Source of the DNA: Heterodera schachtii
Lineage: Eukaryota; Nematoda; Chromadorea; Rhabditida; Heteroderidae
Direction: 5' to 3'
NCBI GenBank assembly: GCA_023374025.1
Contig: SIJG01000043.1
Coordinates: 254,821 to 318,820, forward strand
DNA: 64,000 nucleotides
Positions 1 through 11,700 of this stretch are shown one piece after another. The stretch's first letter is position 1. Each line of letters starts with the position of its first letter. Below the pieces are notes generated by a model, which saw only the letters and a program-made list of their open reading frames with translations, was not told where the DNA came from and searched no databases. A program made the translations under genes and the position numbers.

Positions 1-134
1 GAAGTGAGCTTATTCGTAATAGGGTTTTTTGTGTATTTTGAAAAATTAATCGTGAAAAATGCTGGTAATTTTTTGTACTTTAAAGCATTTTGTTTAATAA
101 TTCCACCTATAATATGATTACTATGTTCTTTTAG

Positions 135-1308
135 AGTAAAATGATCAAAGCGGGCGGGACCGTTCGATTCAGCGTCATTTCTCTGTGTTCATTTGTGATC
201 AGAATTCTCAAAAAACGGGAAAGTGCCGAGAAGTAATGCCAATTTGTTGTTTATTTGTTAACAAAATATGAATGTTTCTTGTTTTTAGTCTGTGCCCACC
301 GTTCAGCAGTTTGCCTGACGACCAATTTACTGTTCACATTGGTGAGAAAAAGGTAAAAAAATAAGTAAAATTTAATTTTAAATGATTGGAAAATTTTAAC
401 AAATTTTTTATTTATTATTTTCAAAAATAAAAGACGTCCCCTTAAATCACAAATTAAATATATTTTATTAAAAGTAACATTAAAAGAAAGTTTTTCAACT
501 TTTTAGATCGATCTGTCCTCCCATTTTCTTATGTCCATTTCGCCGGTGATCAATCGAATGCTCAGCGTGGAGATGAAGGAAAAGCAGCAGCGATCGCTCA
601 CTTTGGACGAGTTGGGCGTCGACATGGAGCAGTTCATGGAATTTATGGAGGCCATCTCAACCACAGCTATCCACAAGCCAATTTTACCAAATCGTAAATC
701 ATTATTTGTAATTGGAACAGTTTGTGGCTTTGAGGGCCCATTTTTTAATCTCCCTAAAATTTTGCTACAAAAATATTAGGGGAATTATTAAAGTCGCTCT
801 GATCATGAAAATATGCCATCCATTTTAATCAATTTTGAACACGGGCACCGAAATTTCTTATAAAATTATTAATAAATTCCGTGGATAGAATTATTTGGCA
901 AAAATTTGAGACCGATTCAAATAATCAAATACATCCAAAAAATCGCTATTTTTTTATGTAAATTTCCAATTTAGCACAAAATGTGCTCTTTCTGCTCAAA
1001 TTGGCCGATTACTTCCAAGTGGACTGGCTGAAGAAGCGCTGTGAGGCACATCTGATCAATTGCCCCGAAATTCCACTAATGGACCGTTTTTTGTTGACCG
1101 ATCACTTTCGTCTCGACAATTTAAAGGCATTTAAACCCAAATTTAAAAATTTAAAATTATTTTTCTCCCATTTAGAATTACTTTTTGAATTTGGCGGTTG
1201 ACAAATTGCATTGCATTTTACAAGGCCAATCGCGACCAATTGTCACCAGGCCAATCGGCTGTCAGTGATCAATTGTTAGGGGAATTGGTCAACAAACTTT
1301 GTGGATGA
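135..1308 (+). CDS. BTB/POZ-domain protein, 3' part, frameshifted near its end
   Basis: Exons 135-232, 289-352, 507-693, 975-1126 and 1176-1308 join in phase. They read PDDQFTVHIGEKK, then IDLSSHFLMSISPVINRML and VEMKEKQQRSLTLDELGVDM, then LADYFQVDWLKKRCEAHL. This is the order of a nematode BTB domain, a dimerisation and Cul3-adaptor fold that often follows a MATH domain. No complete MATH domain is visible, so the 5' end may lie before the window. The last intron (1127-1175, 49 bp) begins with GC rather than GT. In the last exon the frame opened by the splice (LNLAVDKLHC) stops at 1266-1268, whereas the better C-terminus (AFYKANRDQLSPGQS... LLGELVNKLCG, stop 1306-1308) needs a 1-nt shift near 1215. 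This could be a decaying copy or a sequence error. The BTB call is firm; its role is unknown. Confidence 0.8.
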
Positions 1309-2555
1309 ATTTTACAAATCCAAAATGGACAAGAATTGAAAGGAATTAATTATCCTATTTTAATCATTATGTCAATAATTTTTGTTATTTTTTAACTTAA
1401 TTATGAGGTTTTTTGCCTTTGTTCAGAGATTCTGAAATAAATTTTTCATTGGATTAATTTTACGCTATTAATAAATAATTTCACTAATTTATTGATACAA
1501 TTTTAAATGTTATAAAGTATCTTAAATTTATTAATTAATATTTTAAATGGTATACAGTCCGATAAAATTCCATAACAAAAAAAAATGAAATTCAATGGGA
1601 CGCGTATTTTTGCAATTAAACTAATTTTTCGATTATTTATCGCAAAAAACTACTGAAAAAAGGTTAGAAAAATGTTTTTTTTACATTAAATAATACATAC
1701 AAATTCTGCTTCCATCGTTATTTATTTATTCATTTAATTTCTTTTCAAATTAAAATTTTTGAATATAAAAGGTCAACTTCAATTTTTTAAAATGCATAAA
1801 ATTAAAAATATGACAATTTAAAATTCCATTGACTAAAAAACTCTTAAGCCCTTTCTTTATAGCTATGATGATTAGCTAATATACAAATTTATACAGAAAA
1901 AAGTTAATTAATGACAAATCTATTTCAGATAAAAGCAAAATATTTTTAATGAATTATTTGTAATTAATTATCTCCCCGTTAGTTGTTTGTTCGTGTTTAT
2001 TTTTTGCAATTAGATAATTAAATGCTGAAAAATTATAAAACCCTTTTTGTGAGTAAATCCTACATCATTTGCGTGTTGTCAATTTTTGTAGCTAATAAAT
2101 TAAAAAAAAAATTAATTATCCCTCGCTTTTAAATGTGTGTGCTTTTCTTTCTACAAAATCATAATAAATTTCTAATAAAAGATAACAAAATAGAAAATAT
2201 AATATTTTTATTATCCATTTTTAGGTAATATAAATTTTCAAAAAATAACTTATTTCCTTTTCAATTGCACACGATATATTCAAACATTTTAAAAATTAAA
2301 ATTACTCAAGTTTTTAATGATCAAATTTTAGTTAAGAAAATGAATTTTTCCTGATAGTTTTTTCTAAAATTTTTCCATTTTTTTTTTGAAATTTTTTAGC
2401 TCGGATTCTTATAAATGGGTGAATTTTTTCATTTTTTATGCTTTTGTTAAGGAATTTTGTTGAAATCTTAAAAATTTATATCAAAAATGCCGAAATATGT
2501 TCAAAAATACATAATTACCTACATAATGGTAGAAAAACATTGAGGAATAAAAACT
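1309..2555. other. AT-rich stretch, no gene seen
   Basis: Very AT-rich with long A and T runs. I see no open segment with splice signals and no recognisable repeat. It probably holds the 3' flank of the BTB gene and intergenic DNA. Confidence 0.5.
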
Positions 2556-2624
2556 TCAATTTTCGCGCTTTATGATTTTCATAATTTTTTTTTTGTTTTT
2601 TTCCCATTTTCCGATGAATTGCAG

Positions 2625-2775
2625 TGGCACAAATCCGTCCTCAACACTTACTGTAATGCGCAACGGCTTTTGGATCTTAAGCTTGTTGCTTTGCACCATA
2701 TTTGTCATATTGTGCACTTTTCCCATGATCAAATTAGCCCGAGAACGCATCGCACTGTACATATTGGTCAGCAAA
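2625..2775 (+). CDS. Isolated exon encoding one transmembrane helix
   Basis: The segment lies between a clean acceptor (AATTGCAG) and a strong donor (GTGAGT). One frame is open for 50 codons: a short polar lead (GTNPSSTLTVMRNG), a hydrophobic helix (FWILSLLLCTIFVILCTF) and a basic/aliphatic tail (PMIKLARERIALYILVSK). This looks like a membrane-protein exon with a positive cytosolic flank. I could not find the partner exons, because foldback and MITE insertions follow directly. No family is recognised. Confidence 0.4.
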
Positions 2776-2811
2776 GTGAGTACTACAATGGGGTCGGTAG
2801 CAGTTCATAGA

Positions 2812-3177
2812 TGGCGTTTCGTACAATTTCAAATGGGAATGACCATAACTTTTTTAGGCGTCAGTTAATTTCTTCAAAATTGGTATCATTCGAAAGCACT
2901 ACATGTTTGGAAGCTATCATTAAGCAGAAGCTAAGCGATTAATCATCTCAACGGAAACTTATGATTTATAGTTTACAAAAAATTAGGATTTTCTTGAATA
3001 TTAAAGTCTTATAAATCATAACTTTTTGGTGAGATGATTAATCGCTTAACTTCTGCTTAATGATAGCTTCTAAACACGTAGAGATTTCGAATGATAACAA
3101 TTTTTAAGAAATTAACTGACGAAGAAAAAGAGTTATGGCCATTTTCATTTGAAATTGTACGAAACGCCATTGTACGA
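2812..3177. repeat. Long palindromic (foldback) element
   Basis: The left arm runs from GTTTCGTACAATTTCAAATG; the right arm is its imperfect reverse complement ending CATTTGAAATTGTACGAAAC. Each arm carries the family core with a cATCATTCGAAAG-like box. Inner arms (AAGCGATTAATCATCTCA and its complement) pair across a short AT-rich loop. It belongs to the foldback family described in the findings. Confidence 0.75.
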
Positions 3178-3214
3178 AATGCCATTGTACGAAATGCCAT
3201 TGTACGAAATGCCT
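3166..3214. repeat. 15-bp tandem repeat, about three copies
   Basis: GCCATTGTACGAAAT is repeated head to tail directly after the foldback element and reuses the end of its arm. Confidence 0.8.
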
Positions 3215-3263
3215 TGACGCCATTTTACAAGAACAAAGCCATTTATAGAACATAAAAGGTAAC

Positions 3264-3336
3264 TTGCCCGGTGGGATTCGAACCCACGACCCCAGCAATC
3301 CGTGCCGTGCTCTCTAACCGACTGAACAACGGGCGC
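3264..3336 (-). tRNA. tRNA-like sequence, probably a pseudogene or tRNA-derived element
   Basis: On the minus strand a 73-nt cloverleaf-sized segment has a perfect T-arm (GTGGG TTCGAAT CCCAC) that contains a consensus B box, and a D-arm (GTTC...GAGC) with an A-box-like TTGTTCAGTCGG. The acceptor stem pairs at only five of seven positions. The anticodon stem is reduced to four pairs (CGGC/GCTG), and its loop lacks the universal U33. I therefore cannot assign an anticodon. The internal polymerase III promoter looks intact, so it could still be transcribed or could be the head of a SINE. Confidence 0.55.
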
Positions 3337-3849
3337 TCGCACTTTTTAGATGTTCTCCCATGTCCTTTATCCCACTTTCTGCCACACTCCATTTTTGGAA
3401 ACCTGGATTTACTGGATTTTAATCAAGAAAACCCTGATCCAAATCAGATTCAAGGTCCATATATCCAGGTTAAAGCACACAAAACCTGGATTTCATGTAT
3501 AAAATTTTCAAATTTTTTGTTCCAAGGACCAAGGTTTTGTTTCATTTAACCATCGAAAAAAATGAAAAAATTTAGAAATCTATTATTGTGAGTTAGATCT
3601 GGGTCCCATTCGTACTTGGATGCGAATTACATGCTTGGATTTCGGCTTCCATGCTTGTTTAATATTTTTAGTTGTTCCTAGGCAATTAGCGATTTTTAAA
3701 CCATTTTGCATTTTTAAAACAAATTAAAAAAAAACCGGTCCAAGCCTGGCTCTAGACCCACGAAGAATTCAAAATAATGCTTTTTTTTCTCGGAACGTTT
3801 TGCCAACAAAAATTGGCGCATACAAAAATTACATAAAAAATAATGCAAT
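3337..3849. other. No gene seen
   Basis: AT-rich sequence with an imperfectly repeated GGATTT/CCTGGATTT motif around 3400-3500. No coding exon is supported. Confidence 0.4.
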
Positions 3850-4514
3850 TAGAGAAAGGCAAATCAACATTTTTCTCTTAGCGGATGTTGTTTTAATAAA
3901 TATCAACATTGATGTTGATATTTAATTAAATCAACATAACATTAAGCCATCAACGCAAATATCAACGTAAATTTTTAAAATTTCGATAATTTTTTAAAAT
4001 TTATTCGAACGGTTTATAATTTTATGTAGAGAGATAGTGTAAAAATGAGAGAGTGCTGAATTTCAGTCCCAGTCATACAAAACTTTTTTGATGAAGGAGG
4101 GTAGAGAAAATAATTTCAATAGAGAGTGCTATGGGAAGAGAATTCTCTTCCCTTCTTCGATGAATCTTTTGGTAAGAGACGCAGATTCCTCACTATATTC
4201 TCTGTTCTCTCTCTCTTAAATCTCTTCCCATAACACTCTTTTTTAATTAATTTTTCTTTATTCTTCTTTATCAAAAATGTTTTGTCTGACCAGTACTGAA
4301 AGTTCAGCACTCTCTCATTTTGCCTTATCTCTCTCCCTAATGATATTTCCCGCTAAAAGTCATTTTTAAAAAATTGCTTTAAATTTTCAAAAAATGATTC
4401 AAATTTTAAAAATAGCGTTGATATTACGTTGATGGCATAATGTTATGTTGATTTAATTAGATATTTATTAAAACAACATTCGCTAAGAGAAAAAAGTTGA
4501 TTTGCCTTACTCTA
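3850..4514. mobile_element. hAT-like MITE, 665 bp, 8-bp TSD AATGCAAT
   Basis: The ends are inverted: TAGAGAAAGGCAAATCAAC on the left, and TAGAGTAAGGCAAATCAAC when the right end is reverse-complemented. The identical octamer AATGCAAT flanks both sides (3842-3849 and 4515-4522). Eight-bp duplications and TAGNG termini are hAT hallmarks. The arms continue inward for more than 100 bp, then a second inverted pair (GAGAGAGTGC / GCACTCTCTC region) fills the centre. No transposase is present. A relative lies at 32098-34692. Confidence 0.88.
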
Positions 4515-4590
4515 AATGCAATTCATTTAAAAAGTTTAAATTTGAGTATAAATTGTCAATACATTTTTATTTGTTTTATTTATCATTATT

Positions 4591-6432
4591 AGTGATACTT
4601 TTTTTTTACAATTTTTAGGTTTTAGTTTATTTTTTTCCTGAGCTCACAGTAGCCTAAAACGCATGAAAAACATGCTGATTTTAGTGGTTGTTAAGCTTTC
4701 GAGTTATTAGTGCCTATTTTCTAGGCTTTTATTTTTAGAGCCTAAAAGCCTAAAAAAATTTAGAAAAAACCCTATGCCTATTTTGGCTTTTTTCCCGAAA
4801 CTTGTTAATAAAAATGCAATAAAACGAAATTACACCCCCTAAGAATCGGTTTTTTTCGGAATTTTAAAAATACACCCCTAAGAACCGACCCGAAAATTCT
4901 CAAAAATACATCCATTCGAACTGAAAAATTTTCTCTAAAATTTGTCAGTAGTATAAGGTTACAGGGGCAGGGGTCCAAGACCCCTGCCCCTGTAACCTTG
5001 AAATAAAATTGAAATTTTAGTTAGGATTGAAGGACCTGGACCCCTGCCCCTGTACATTAAAGGCAGCAATNTCCTTTTGGGAAAAAACCGGGCCCGGGTA
5101 TTACCGGGTATTGAAAAGCCGGGTACCGGGTCGGGTATCACTTTTGAAACCGGGTACCGGGTCGGGTACCCGGTAAAACCGGGTATTAAAAAAATCCAAA
5201 AAAATCCCTTTTTAAAAAAATTTTTTCATGAAAATAAAAGCTTATACTTTTAAAAAAGCATGAAAAATATAATGTTTACAGATAAATGCTTTATTATTTG
5301 CCAAATTTTTTATTGCTATTTAAACCACTTTTTTGCGGTGCGCTTTTTCTAAAAACTTTTCGGGGCAGGGCGGTCTGGCGGTGCCGTAGGCGCCGCCGGG
5401 AAAAATTTTAAAAATTTACTTCTGATTGTTAACATATTTTATTCAAAAAATGACCAAATTTTGTGATTTTAGCTAATATATTTACAGAATTTGAACCAAA
5501 AATGTTATCAAGAAATATATGATTAATTCTTCTAAATTTCTTATGGGGATTTTGTAAAAAATTGAGATATTTTTTATAAAATTCTATTAAAATAAGGATA
5601 TTTATTATTTAAAAAATTTGGAGCTTTCTTTGTGTAATTTATAAAATAACAATTTTCAATAAAATCTTTAAAAAATGTTTAAAAGAGTTTGCATTGAGGA
5701 ATGATTGAACCTAAAAAAGAGCGTACAGAATCCAAGAGACTAACCAGTAAGCCACATCAACAATCAATTAACCCGTTTTTAGAGTAAATATTAATTAAAT
5801 TTAAAAAATTTCTTCCAACTTTGGTCAACATTTTGACCCTGACCCCCATTCTTACCAGTGTATTTTTGGTACCCGGGTACCCGGACCTACCGGGTCGGGT
5901 ACCGGGTATTGGATTTTCAAAAAACCGGGTCCGGTTCCGGGTCCGGGTATTGAAAAACCGGGTATCCGGGTCGGGTACCCGGTCGGGTACCCGGACCCGT
6001 GCAACCCTACTAAAAACCGCCAAATTAGGTAAGCCAAACCAGAATTGAGATAAAAAAATTTTAAAAGCCAAAAATTCTAGTTAAGAAAGTAAATAAATAA
6101 ATAAATTTGGAGATGAATTTTTGAGAAATTTTTTATTTCTTAGGACTGTATATTTGAGATTTTTTTGGGTCGTTTCTTAGGGGGTGTATTTTTCGTTTTT
6201 ATTGCATTTTTGTAATAAATTTTGGGCAAAACGACCAAAATAGGTTAAAATGGGTTTTTTTCAATTTTTTTTTTTTTAGATGTTTAGGCTCTAAAATAAA
6301 AACCTAGAAAATAGGCATTAATAACTCGAAAAGTAGCTTAAGAACACACCAAAAAAAAAACTTGTTTTGTGTGTTTTCAGGCCACTGGGAGCTCAGGAAA
6401 AAATTGACAAAAACCTAAAAATTGGAGCCCTA
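4591..6432. mobile_element. TIR element, about 1.8 kb, non-autonomous, degraded 5' end
   Basis: The two ends mirror each other: AATTTTTAGGTTTT, CTGAGCTC and CCTATTTTCTAGG blocks on the left recur inverted on the right, which ends with GAGCCCTA. Both arms carry the ACACCCCTAAGAATCG word shared with other MITEs here. The interior has two GC-rich arrays of GGGTACCGGGTCGGGTA words (about 5085-5180 and 5865-6005) and one GC hairpin at 5375-5400. There is no coding capacity; open frames in the arrays come from stop-free repeats. An unresolved base (N) sits at 5071. Confidence 0.7.
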
Positions 6433-6491
6433 ATTTATTACCAATTAAATAAAATCAAATTAATGGGATTAAGGGAAAAATCACGCAAATA

Positions 6492-7295
6492 TTGTTGGGA
6501 ATTGGCGACATTTACTTGGGCATGCAAAGAAACAGCAAAGGAATGAAACAAACGGATGAAAGTTTATTTGAAAATGAATCGTGGGCGAAAAATAATTGCG
6601 GAAGTTTAATGGCCATTTTGAATGTGTGGCAAAAGTATCCGAAAACTGCCCTTTTAATTACGGTCAATCATTTTAAATTTACTATTAAATTTGAAACTGA
6701 CTCATTATCCGTCCCGATCGTTTTTCCAAAATCTCGGGATTGATCGGGATGCCGAGATCTCAACTCGGTGGTATCCATCACGCGTTGTTCCAAAACCTTC
6801 GGGATTGATCGGGATGCCGAGATCTCAACTCGGTATTCGTCCCGATCGTTTTTTCAAAATCTTCGGGATGGATTGCGTTCGGGATTCGGTCGGGATCCCT
6901 CCGACCTCAATTATCCAATCTCTAGTTTCTAAATAGTTTAAATTCAGAACCTTTTGCACCCGGACAAAGAAGCGCGGATGAGTGCAATTGGCGTCAAAAA
7001 TTTTCTGAGCGGATTTTGTCTCACCGAAGAGTTAAAAAGTGTGGAAAATGTGGCACAATTGCACTTTTTTAATCGATTTTCATTCGGCGAATTTTACCAA
7101 ATGGTGAACGATAAAATCAAAATCGTTTGCTGCTCGTGCAATAACAAAGCGGCGCCAACTTATGAAGCATTATTAGAAAAAACGGATCGAGTGATGTTCA
7201 TAGTGCAGGGGACGATGAACGAACTGAGAGGGAGGGGTGGCAGCTTATTGCAGAGACTGTTGGGACGAACGTGCGACACGAAGCGGAACGGATGA
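6492..7295 (+). CDS. Two exon-like open segments of an unrecognised protein, interrupted
   Basis: Segment one (6492-about 6700) is open and unlike the repeats: GIGDIYLGMQRNSKGMKQTD, then SWAKNNCGSLMAILNVWQKY. Segment two (about 6950-7230) reads RMSAIGVKNFLSGFCLTEEL, then FNRFSFGEFYQMVNDKIKIV and a CCSCNN pair. Both have richer codons than the flanks and look like coding exons of one gene. Between them lies a truncated copy of the CGGGATCGGGATT-type MITE (6700-6930), which has destroyed or lengthened the intron. I do not recognise the family. It may be a broken gene. Confidence 0.35.
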
Positions 7296-7690
7296 AGCGA
7301 GCGGAAGCGGAGGAAGAGCGAGCGAAGATTGGTGAGAAGGAAGCGAGCGGAACGGATGAAGAGCGAGCGAAAGATTGGCGAGAGGGAAGCGAGTGGAGGG
7401 TGAAGCGAGCAGAAGCGGAGGAAGAGCGAGCGAAGATTGGTGAGAGGTGAGCGAAGCGAGCGGAAGCGGAGGAAGAGCGAGCGAAGGATTGGCGAGAGGG
7501 AAGCGAGTGGAGGGTGAAGCGAGCAGAAGCGGAGGAAGAGCGAGCGAACGATTGACGAGAGGGAAGCGAGTAGAGGGTGAAGCGAGCGGAAGCGGAGGAA
7601 GAGCGAGCGAAGGTTTGTGAGAAGGGAGCGAGTGGAGAGCGAAGAGTGCGGACTGGATGAAGAGCGAATGGAGGATTGGCGAGGGAAGGC
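7270..7690. repeat. GA-rich minisatellite, about 65-75 bp unit
   Basis: Repeated blocks of GAAGCGAGCGGAAGCGGAGG and AGAGCGAGCGAAGATTGG(C/T)GAGAG. In one plus frame this reads as a charged repeat (KRAEAEEERAKIGE), possibly a tail of the preceding open segments. It reaches a stop within two units, so coding is doubtful. Confidence 0.75.
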
Positions 7691-8293
7691 GCCCGGAAAA
7701 TGCGTCAGTGGAATTGATTGGACTCATAAAATACCTTGGGGCTCATAAAAGTTGACTACTCATAAAGTTCGAACCATTTCGCGAAGCCTCGCCCCGAATT
7801 CGAACAAAAAAAAGTCGAACTCAAATTTGAATTTTCGCTTTTTTCGTCTAAAAACGCCTTAAATGATCTTTTATTGCAAGATTGATAGCTTCCAGAATGT
7901 TTCCGTGTATTTATTAAACCAATTTTGAAAAAAAAAAAATGCGAAATTCGAAAATTTGGGGTTTTGACTTTTTGTTCGAGTTTGGGGTTCGGAATTGGCT
8001 GAAATGGATGTGGGATTCGTGATCAACGACTTCAAAAACCCCAGGAAACTTGTTAAGAGAACATTTCCCAGTGGTGCCGACAAAAGAGCGAAATAAATGT
8101 ATTGAACGAATTAATGCGTACAAATGAATGAGCATAAAATTCAAAATGATCAACCGAATTTCTCAAATCAAATTCACTTTCGCTGAGTTTAGGCGCCCTT
8201 TTCGCTGCTTTGACCCGTCATTTATGGACAACACAATGGCCTAAATTAAGTGAAATTGAATTGAACTTTGACAATGGCACGTGCCGCTGCCTC

Positions 8294-8716
8294 CAGGGGC
8301 GTATTTAGAAAAGGGGAGGGGGGGACCCGACCTGAAGACCTTTTTTTTTGCGCTTCAACTGAAGACCTTTGTTTGTTTTTTTGCTATTTACCCAATAAAA
8401 AAAACATTTTTTTCCCGCTGCTGGGTAAAAACTCCACTTTTTCACTAAAAATGACCCAATTTTGGCCGTTTTACGGCAAAAAAACTTGTAAAATAGTGGA
8501 AAATGGAGGTCCGGCGGTGTCGATAGGCGCCGCCGAGAAAAATTTTGAGTGCTATTTGTTACGAAAATTGCCTATAAAATTTTTTATTTTTCGTTTGGGG
8601 GGGGGGGGGGGGAATTCGAAAAAATTTTCCATTATTTGCTGGAAAATTTTTAAAAATTTTCATTTCGGGGGGGGGGGGGGGGGGAATTCCCCCCCCCCCC
8701 CCTAGATACGCCATTG
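8294..8716. mobile_element. hAT-like MITE, 423 bp, 8-bp TSD GCTGCCTC
   Basis: Ends are CAGGGGCGTATTTAG and, inverted, CAATGGCGTATCTAG. The identical octamer GCTGCCTC lies at 8286-8293 and 8717-8724. The interior has long G runs (8597-8612, about 8667-8684), a C run (8689-8702) and a GC hairpin at 8510-8535. The right duplication overlaps the stop codon of the F-box gene on the minus strand, so the element now forms the start of that gene's 3' flank. Confidence 0.88.
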
Positions 8717-8722
8717 GCTGCC

Positions 8723-11700
8723 TCACCCGATGCAATCATTGACATGATATAATTGAAATCCAATCCCATTCAAATTGTCCAAATTTTCGTGATCCCATTG
8801 AACTGTCACTGTCTCCCCGATTTGGCATCGAATGATGATTATCCATTCGTCGTCTTTCGTATAGTTTGCTTTTATCAATGTCAGCTTTTCGTTTGTTCGC
8901 TCGTTCATCAATTCGAATGGCGCAAATTCCGCTTGGAAACGGAGACCAATTTGAATTTTGTAGTTCGCACAAGTGGTGGCACGGTGAAATTCCTGAACAA
9001 ATGGGATTTCCAATATTAATCCTGGCAAGTTTTGTAGTCGGAGTCCTGATCCCGACATTGGACCCGGGGAATTTTGTCATTTTCTTCAAGTTTCACTGGA
9101 TTCAAAAAACTTTTTTTTGGTTTTGATGGAGATTAAATGAATTTTTCTGTTTCTTTTTTTTTGGAAAATTTCGAATTCCAGCCGGGATCCCAGCCATAAT
9201 ACACCGAAACAACATCCTGATAAAATCGCGATTATGTAAAACTATCCCAGCCTCAGGCTGTTGCCAAATAAAAATAAAACTCTATTAACCTGCAAATTAA
9301 TTTTATTTTTATTCATGTACAAAAAGAACGGGACAAAAAATTTTCGAAAAACTTGGTTTTAAGTGATTTCTGGCCATAACTTTTGAAACCTAATGAAATT
9401 TTTCATGAGATTTGGCAGAATAATAAAAAAACAAATTGTGCTTTCGAAAAAAACGAAGAATGCTTAATTTGATTGACAACGAGCACAACACAATTTATGG
9501 TCTAAAAAATCTTCCGGCGACGTTTTGGGATGCATCCCACCGCCGAACCCCCATTTTACCATAATTTTTGAAATTTTTACTTTTTTGGCGACAACGGAAA
9601 CAAATTCCTGCTTTTCACCCGATTCTAAAATTTTAAAAAACATCATAAAAATTTTGGAATTTTCGGCACAAAAAATAAGAAAAACAAAAATTTTTTTTTT
9701 AAATTTCTTCCAAATTTTTTTGTCTACGGGTCTGCCCGCCTGATTCAGGCCCAGAATTCCGACTCTTTTTCAAAAGTTCACTATTTTCTGACCTCTTTGA
9801 ACTTGTTGATCAATGTTTGTGTTTGTGATGCACTGTTAATTTCGAAACGGAGTCGCTTCGGCTGTCCATCGGCGGTCGGCGGAGTGTGCAACCAATCGAA
9901 CAACGCATGCCCTTCGGCAGTCAAATTTGGCCGATTTGCACCATTTTTAATCCGACCAGGCCAATATGAATGGATTGAATTAATGCCTGAGATCAGAGAG
10001 AATGGTCGGCGAAATGTGCAGCATAGTGTAGAGTTGGATGCCAGCAGATTTCAAATGGCGAATATTTGACATAAAAATGGGCAAAACATGTCGGACCAAA
10101 ACATCCCAAATCCGCAGGACATCAGCATCTTCTTCTTCTGTTTCACATGTATTTTTCACATACAATTTCAATTTGATGCCGCGCTCAAAAATTTGTTTAT
10201 TTGAACGAAGAAATGAGATGACGAAGTGGTCAATGTAGCTGAAAAAAAAAAATATGTTTGCTTTGTTTATATTAATTAATTGGGGTCAAGCATTTTGCCG
10301 TTACAAAATACGAAATCCACATCCAAATCCCCCCTCCACACCCGAAATTTTTAAGGGAATGTTTTATTGGAAACACAGGCCTGTATGATTGATCAAAAAT
10401 TTTTCAAGCAAAAATTAGCAATTACATTAAATTTACCAAAAATTTTTCCCGGCGGCGCCAATCGGCACCGCCGGGCCCCAACCAATTGAACCATTATTTG
10501 TTGAAAATTTGAGCCCAAAATGGCAAATTTATGATTTTTCGGTGCAAAACGGTTAATAATTCTTGTTTTTTTGCACCGGCGCTGAAGATTTTGAAAATAA
10601 CAATGGTGCAATTTTTTTTTGGCCGAAGAGCAAAAAAAAGCTCCCTGGGTGCCCTCCCCGAAATTTTTTTTTCTGGAAACGGGCCTGTAGAAACACCTGA
10701 CCAAAAAAATAGTTCAAGAATAACTGTATTTTTAAATCTTGATATCATATGATAGCCCCTAAGAAAATTCTCTATTAGCCAGCAAAATTTCAACAAAAAA
10801 AAAACCCATTAACTTTATTATGGCCAGAGGAACTCGAAAAACCACCATTTTTTTTCATTACTTTTTAGAAACTAAACGAAATTTTTTGAAATTTTGTAGT
10901 ATAAAGAAAACATTTTAAAGCTGACGAATGATATCATGAATTGCTTTTTAGCAAAGTTATAAGCAGGGCTGCCAGATGTGAGGCTTTAGCCTCATTTTGT
11001 GGTTTTTTGGTAGGTCAATGAGGCTAAATTTTCAAAATGAGGCTTTGAGGCTTTTTGTGGTTTTTTGAGAAATTTTGAGGCTTTTTGTGGTTTTTTGAAA
11101 AAAATCGCAAAATAAAGAATTTTATAACGAAAATCTGCTAAAGATATGGTCAAAATTCTCAATTTTTTCCCTGGCGGCGCCTATCGGCACCGCCAGCCCC
11201 TAAAAGTCCTTTATTTTCTTAAAAATTTGCTCAAAATCACAAAATTTGACCATTTTTGTGGACAAATCTGTTAACAAATCGCATTAAAAATTACAAAAAT
11301 TTTCCCGGCGGCGCCTATCGGCACCGCCGGCCCCTTATTCCCCGAAAGTTTTTGAAAAAAGTGCCGCAAAAAATCAACTTCGATTTTTCGTGCTCAGAAT
11401 TTCCCAAATGCTTATTTCTAACAAAAATTGCTCAAATTGATCATGGACAGTAAAAAATACAACATTTGAACATTTTAAGCGTGTTTTGAATAAATTTTGT
11501 AAAAATGAGGCTTTTTGACCCAAAATGAGGCTTTTTTGCTTGCCGAATGAGGCTTTTGAAAATTTTAATCTGGCAGCCCTGGTTATAAGCATATTTTTTA
11601 TGGTTTTTGAGTAACGTCATAACACCATAAATACAAAATTGACCCCCCCCCCTTTGTCCACATTTGAAATTAATGCTTGAATGAATTTGAATTACTTAAT

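Noticed and set aside
3104..3549. Frames containing WVRIPPG and GRGFESHR strings
   Set aside because: These strings are the usual translation artefacts of a tRNA T-arm; the tRNA-like sequence explains them.
8268..8705. 145-codon frame with poly-Gly and poly-Pro
   Set aside because: It covers the MITE at 8294-8716; the glycines and prolines are G and C runs.
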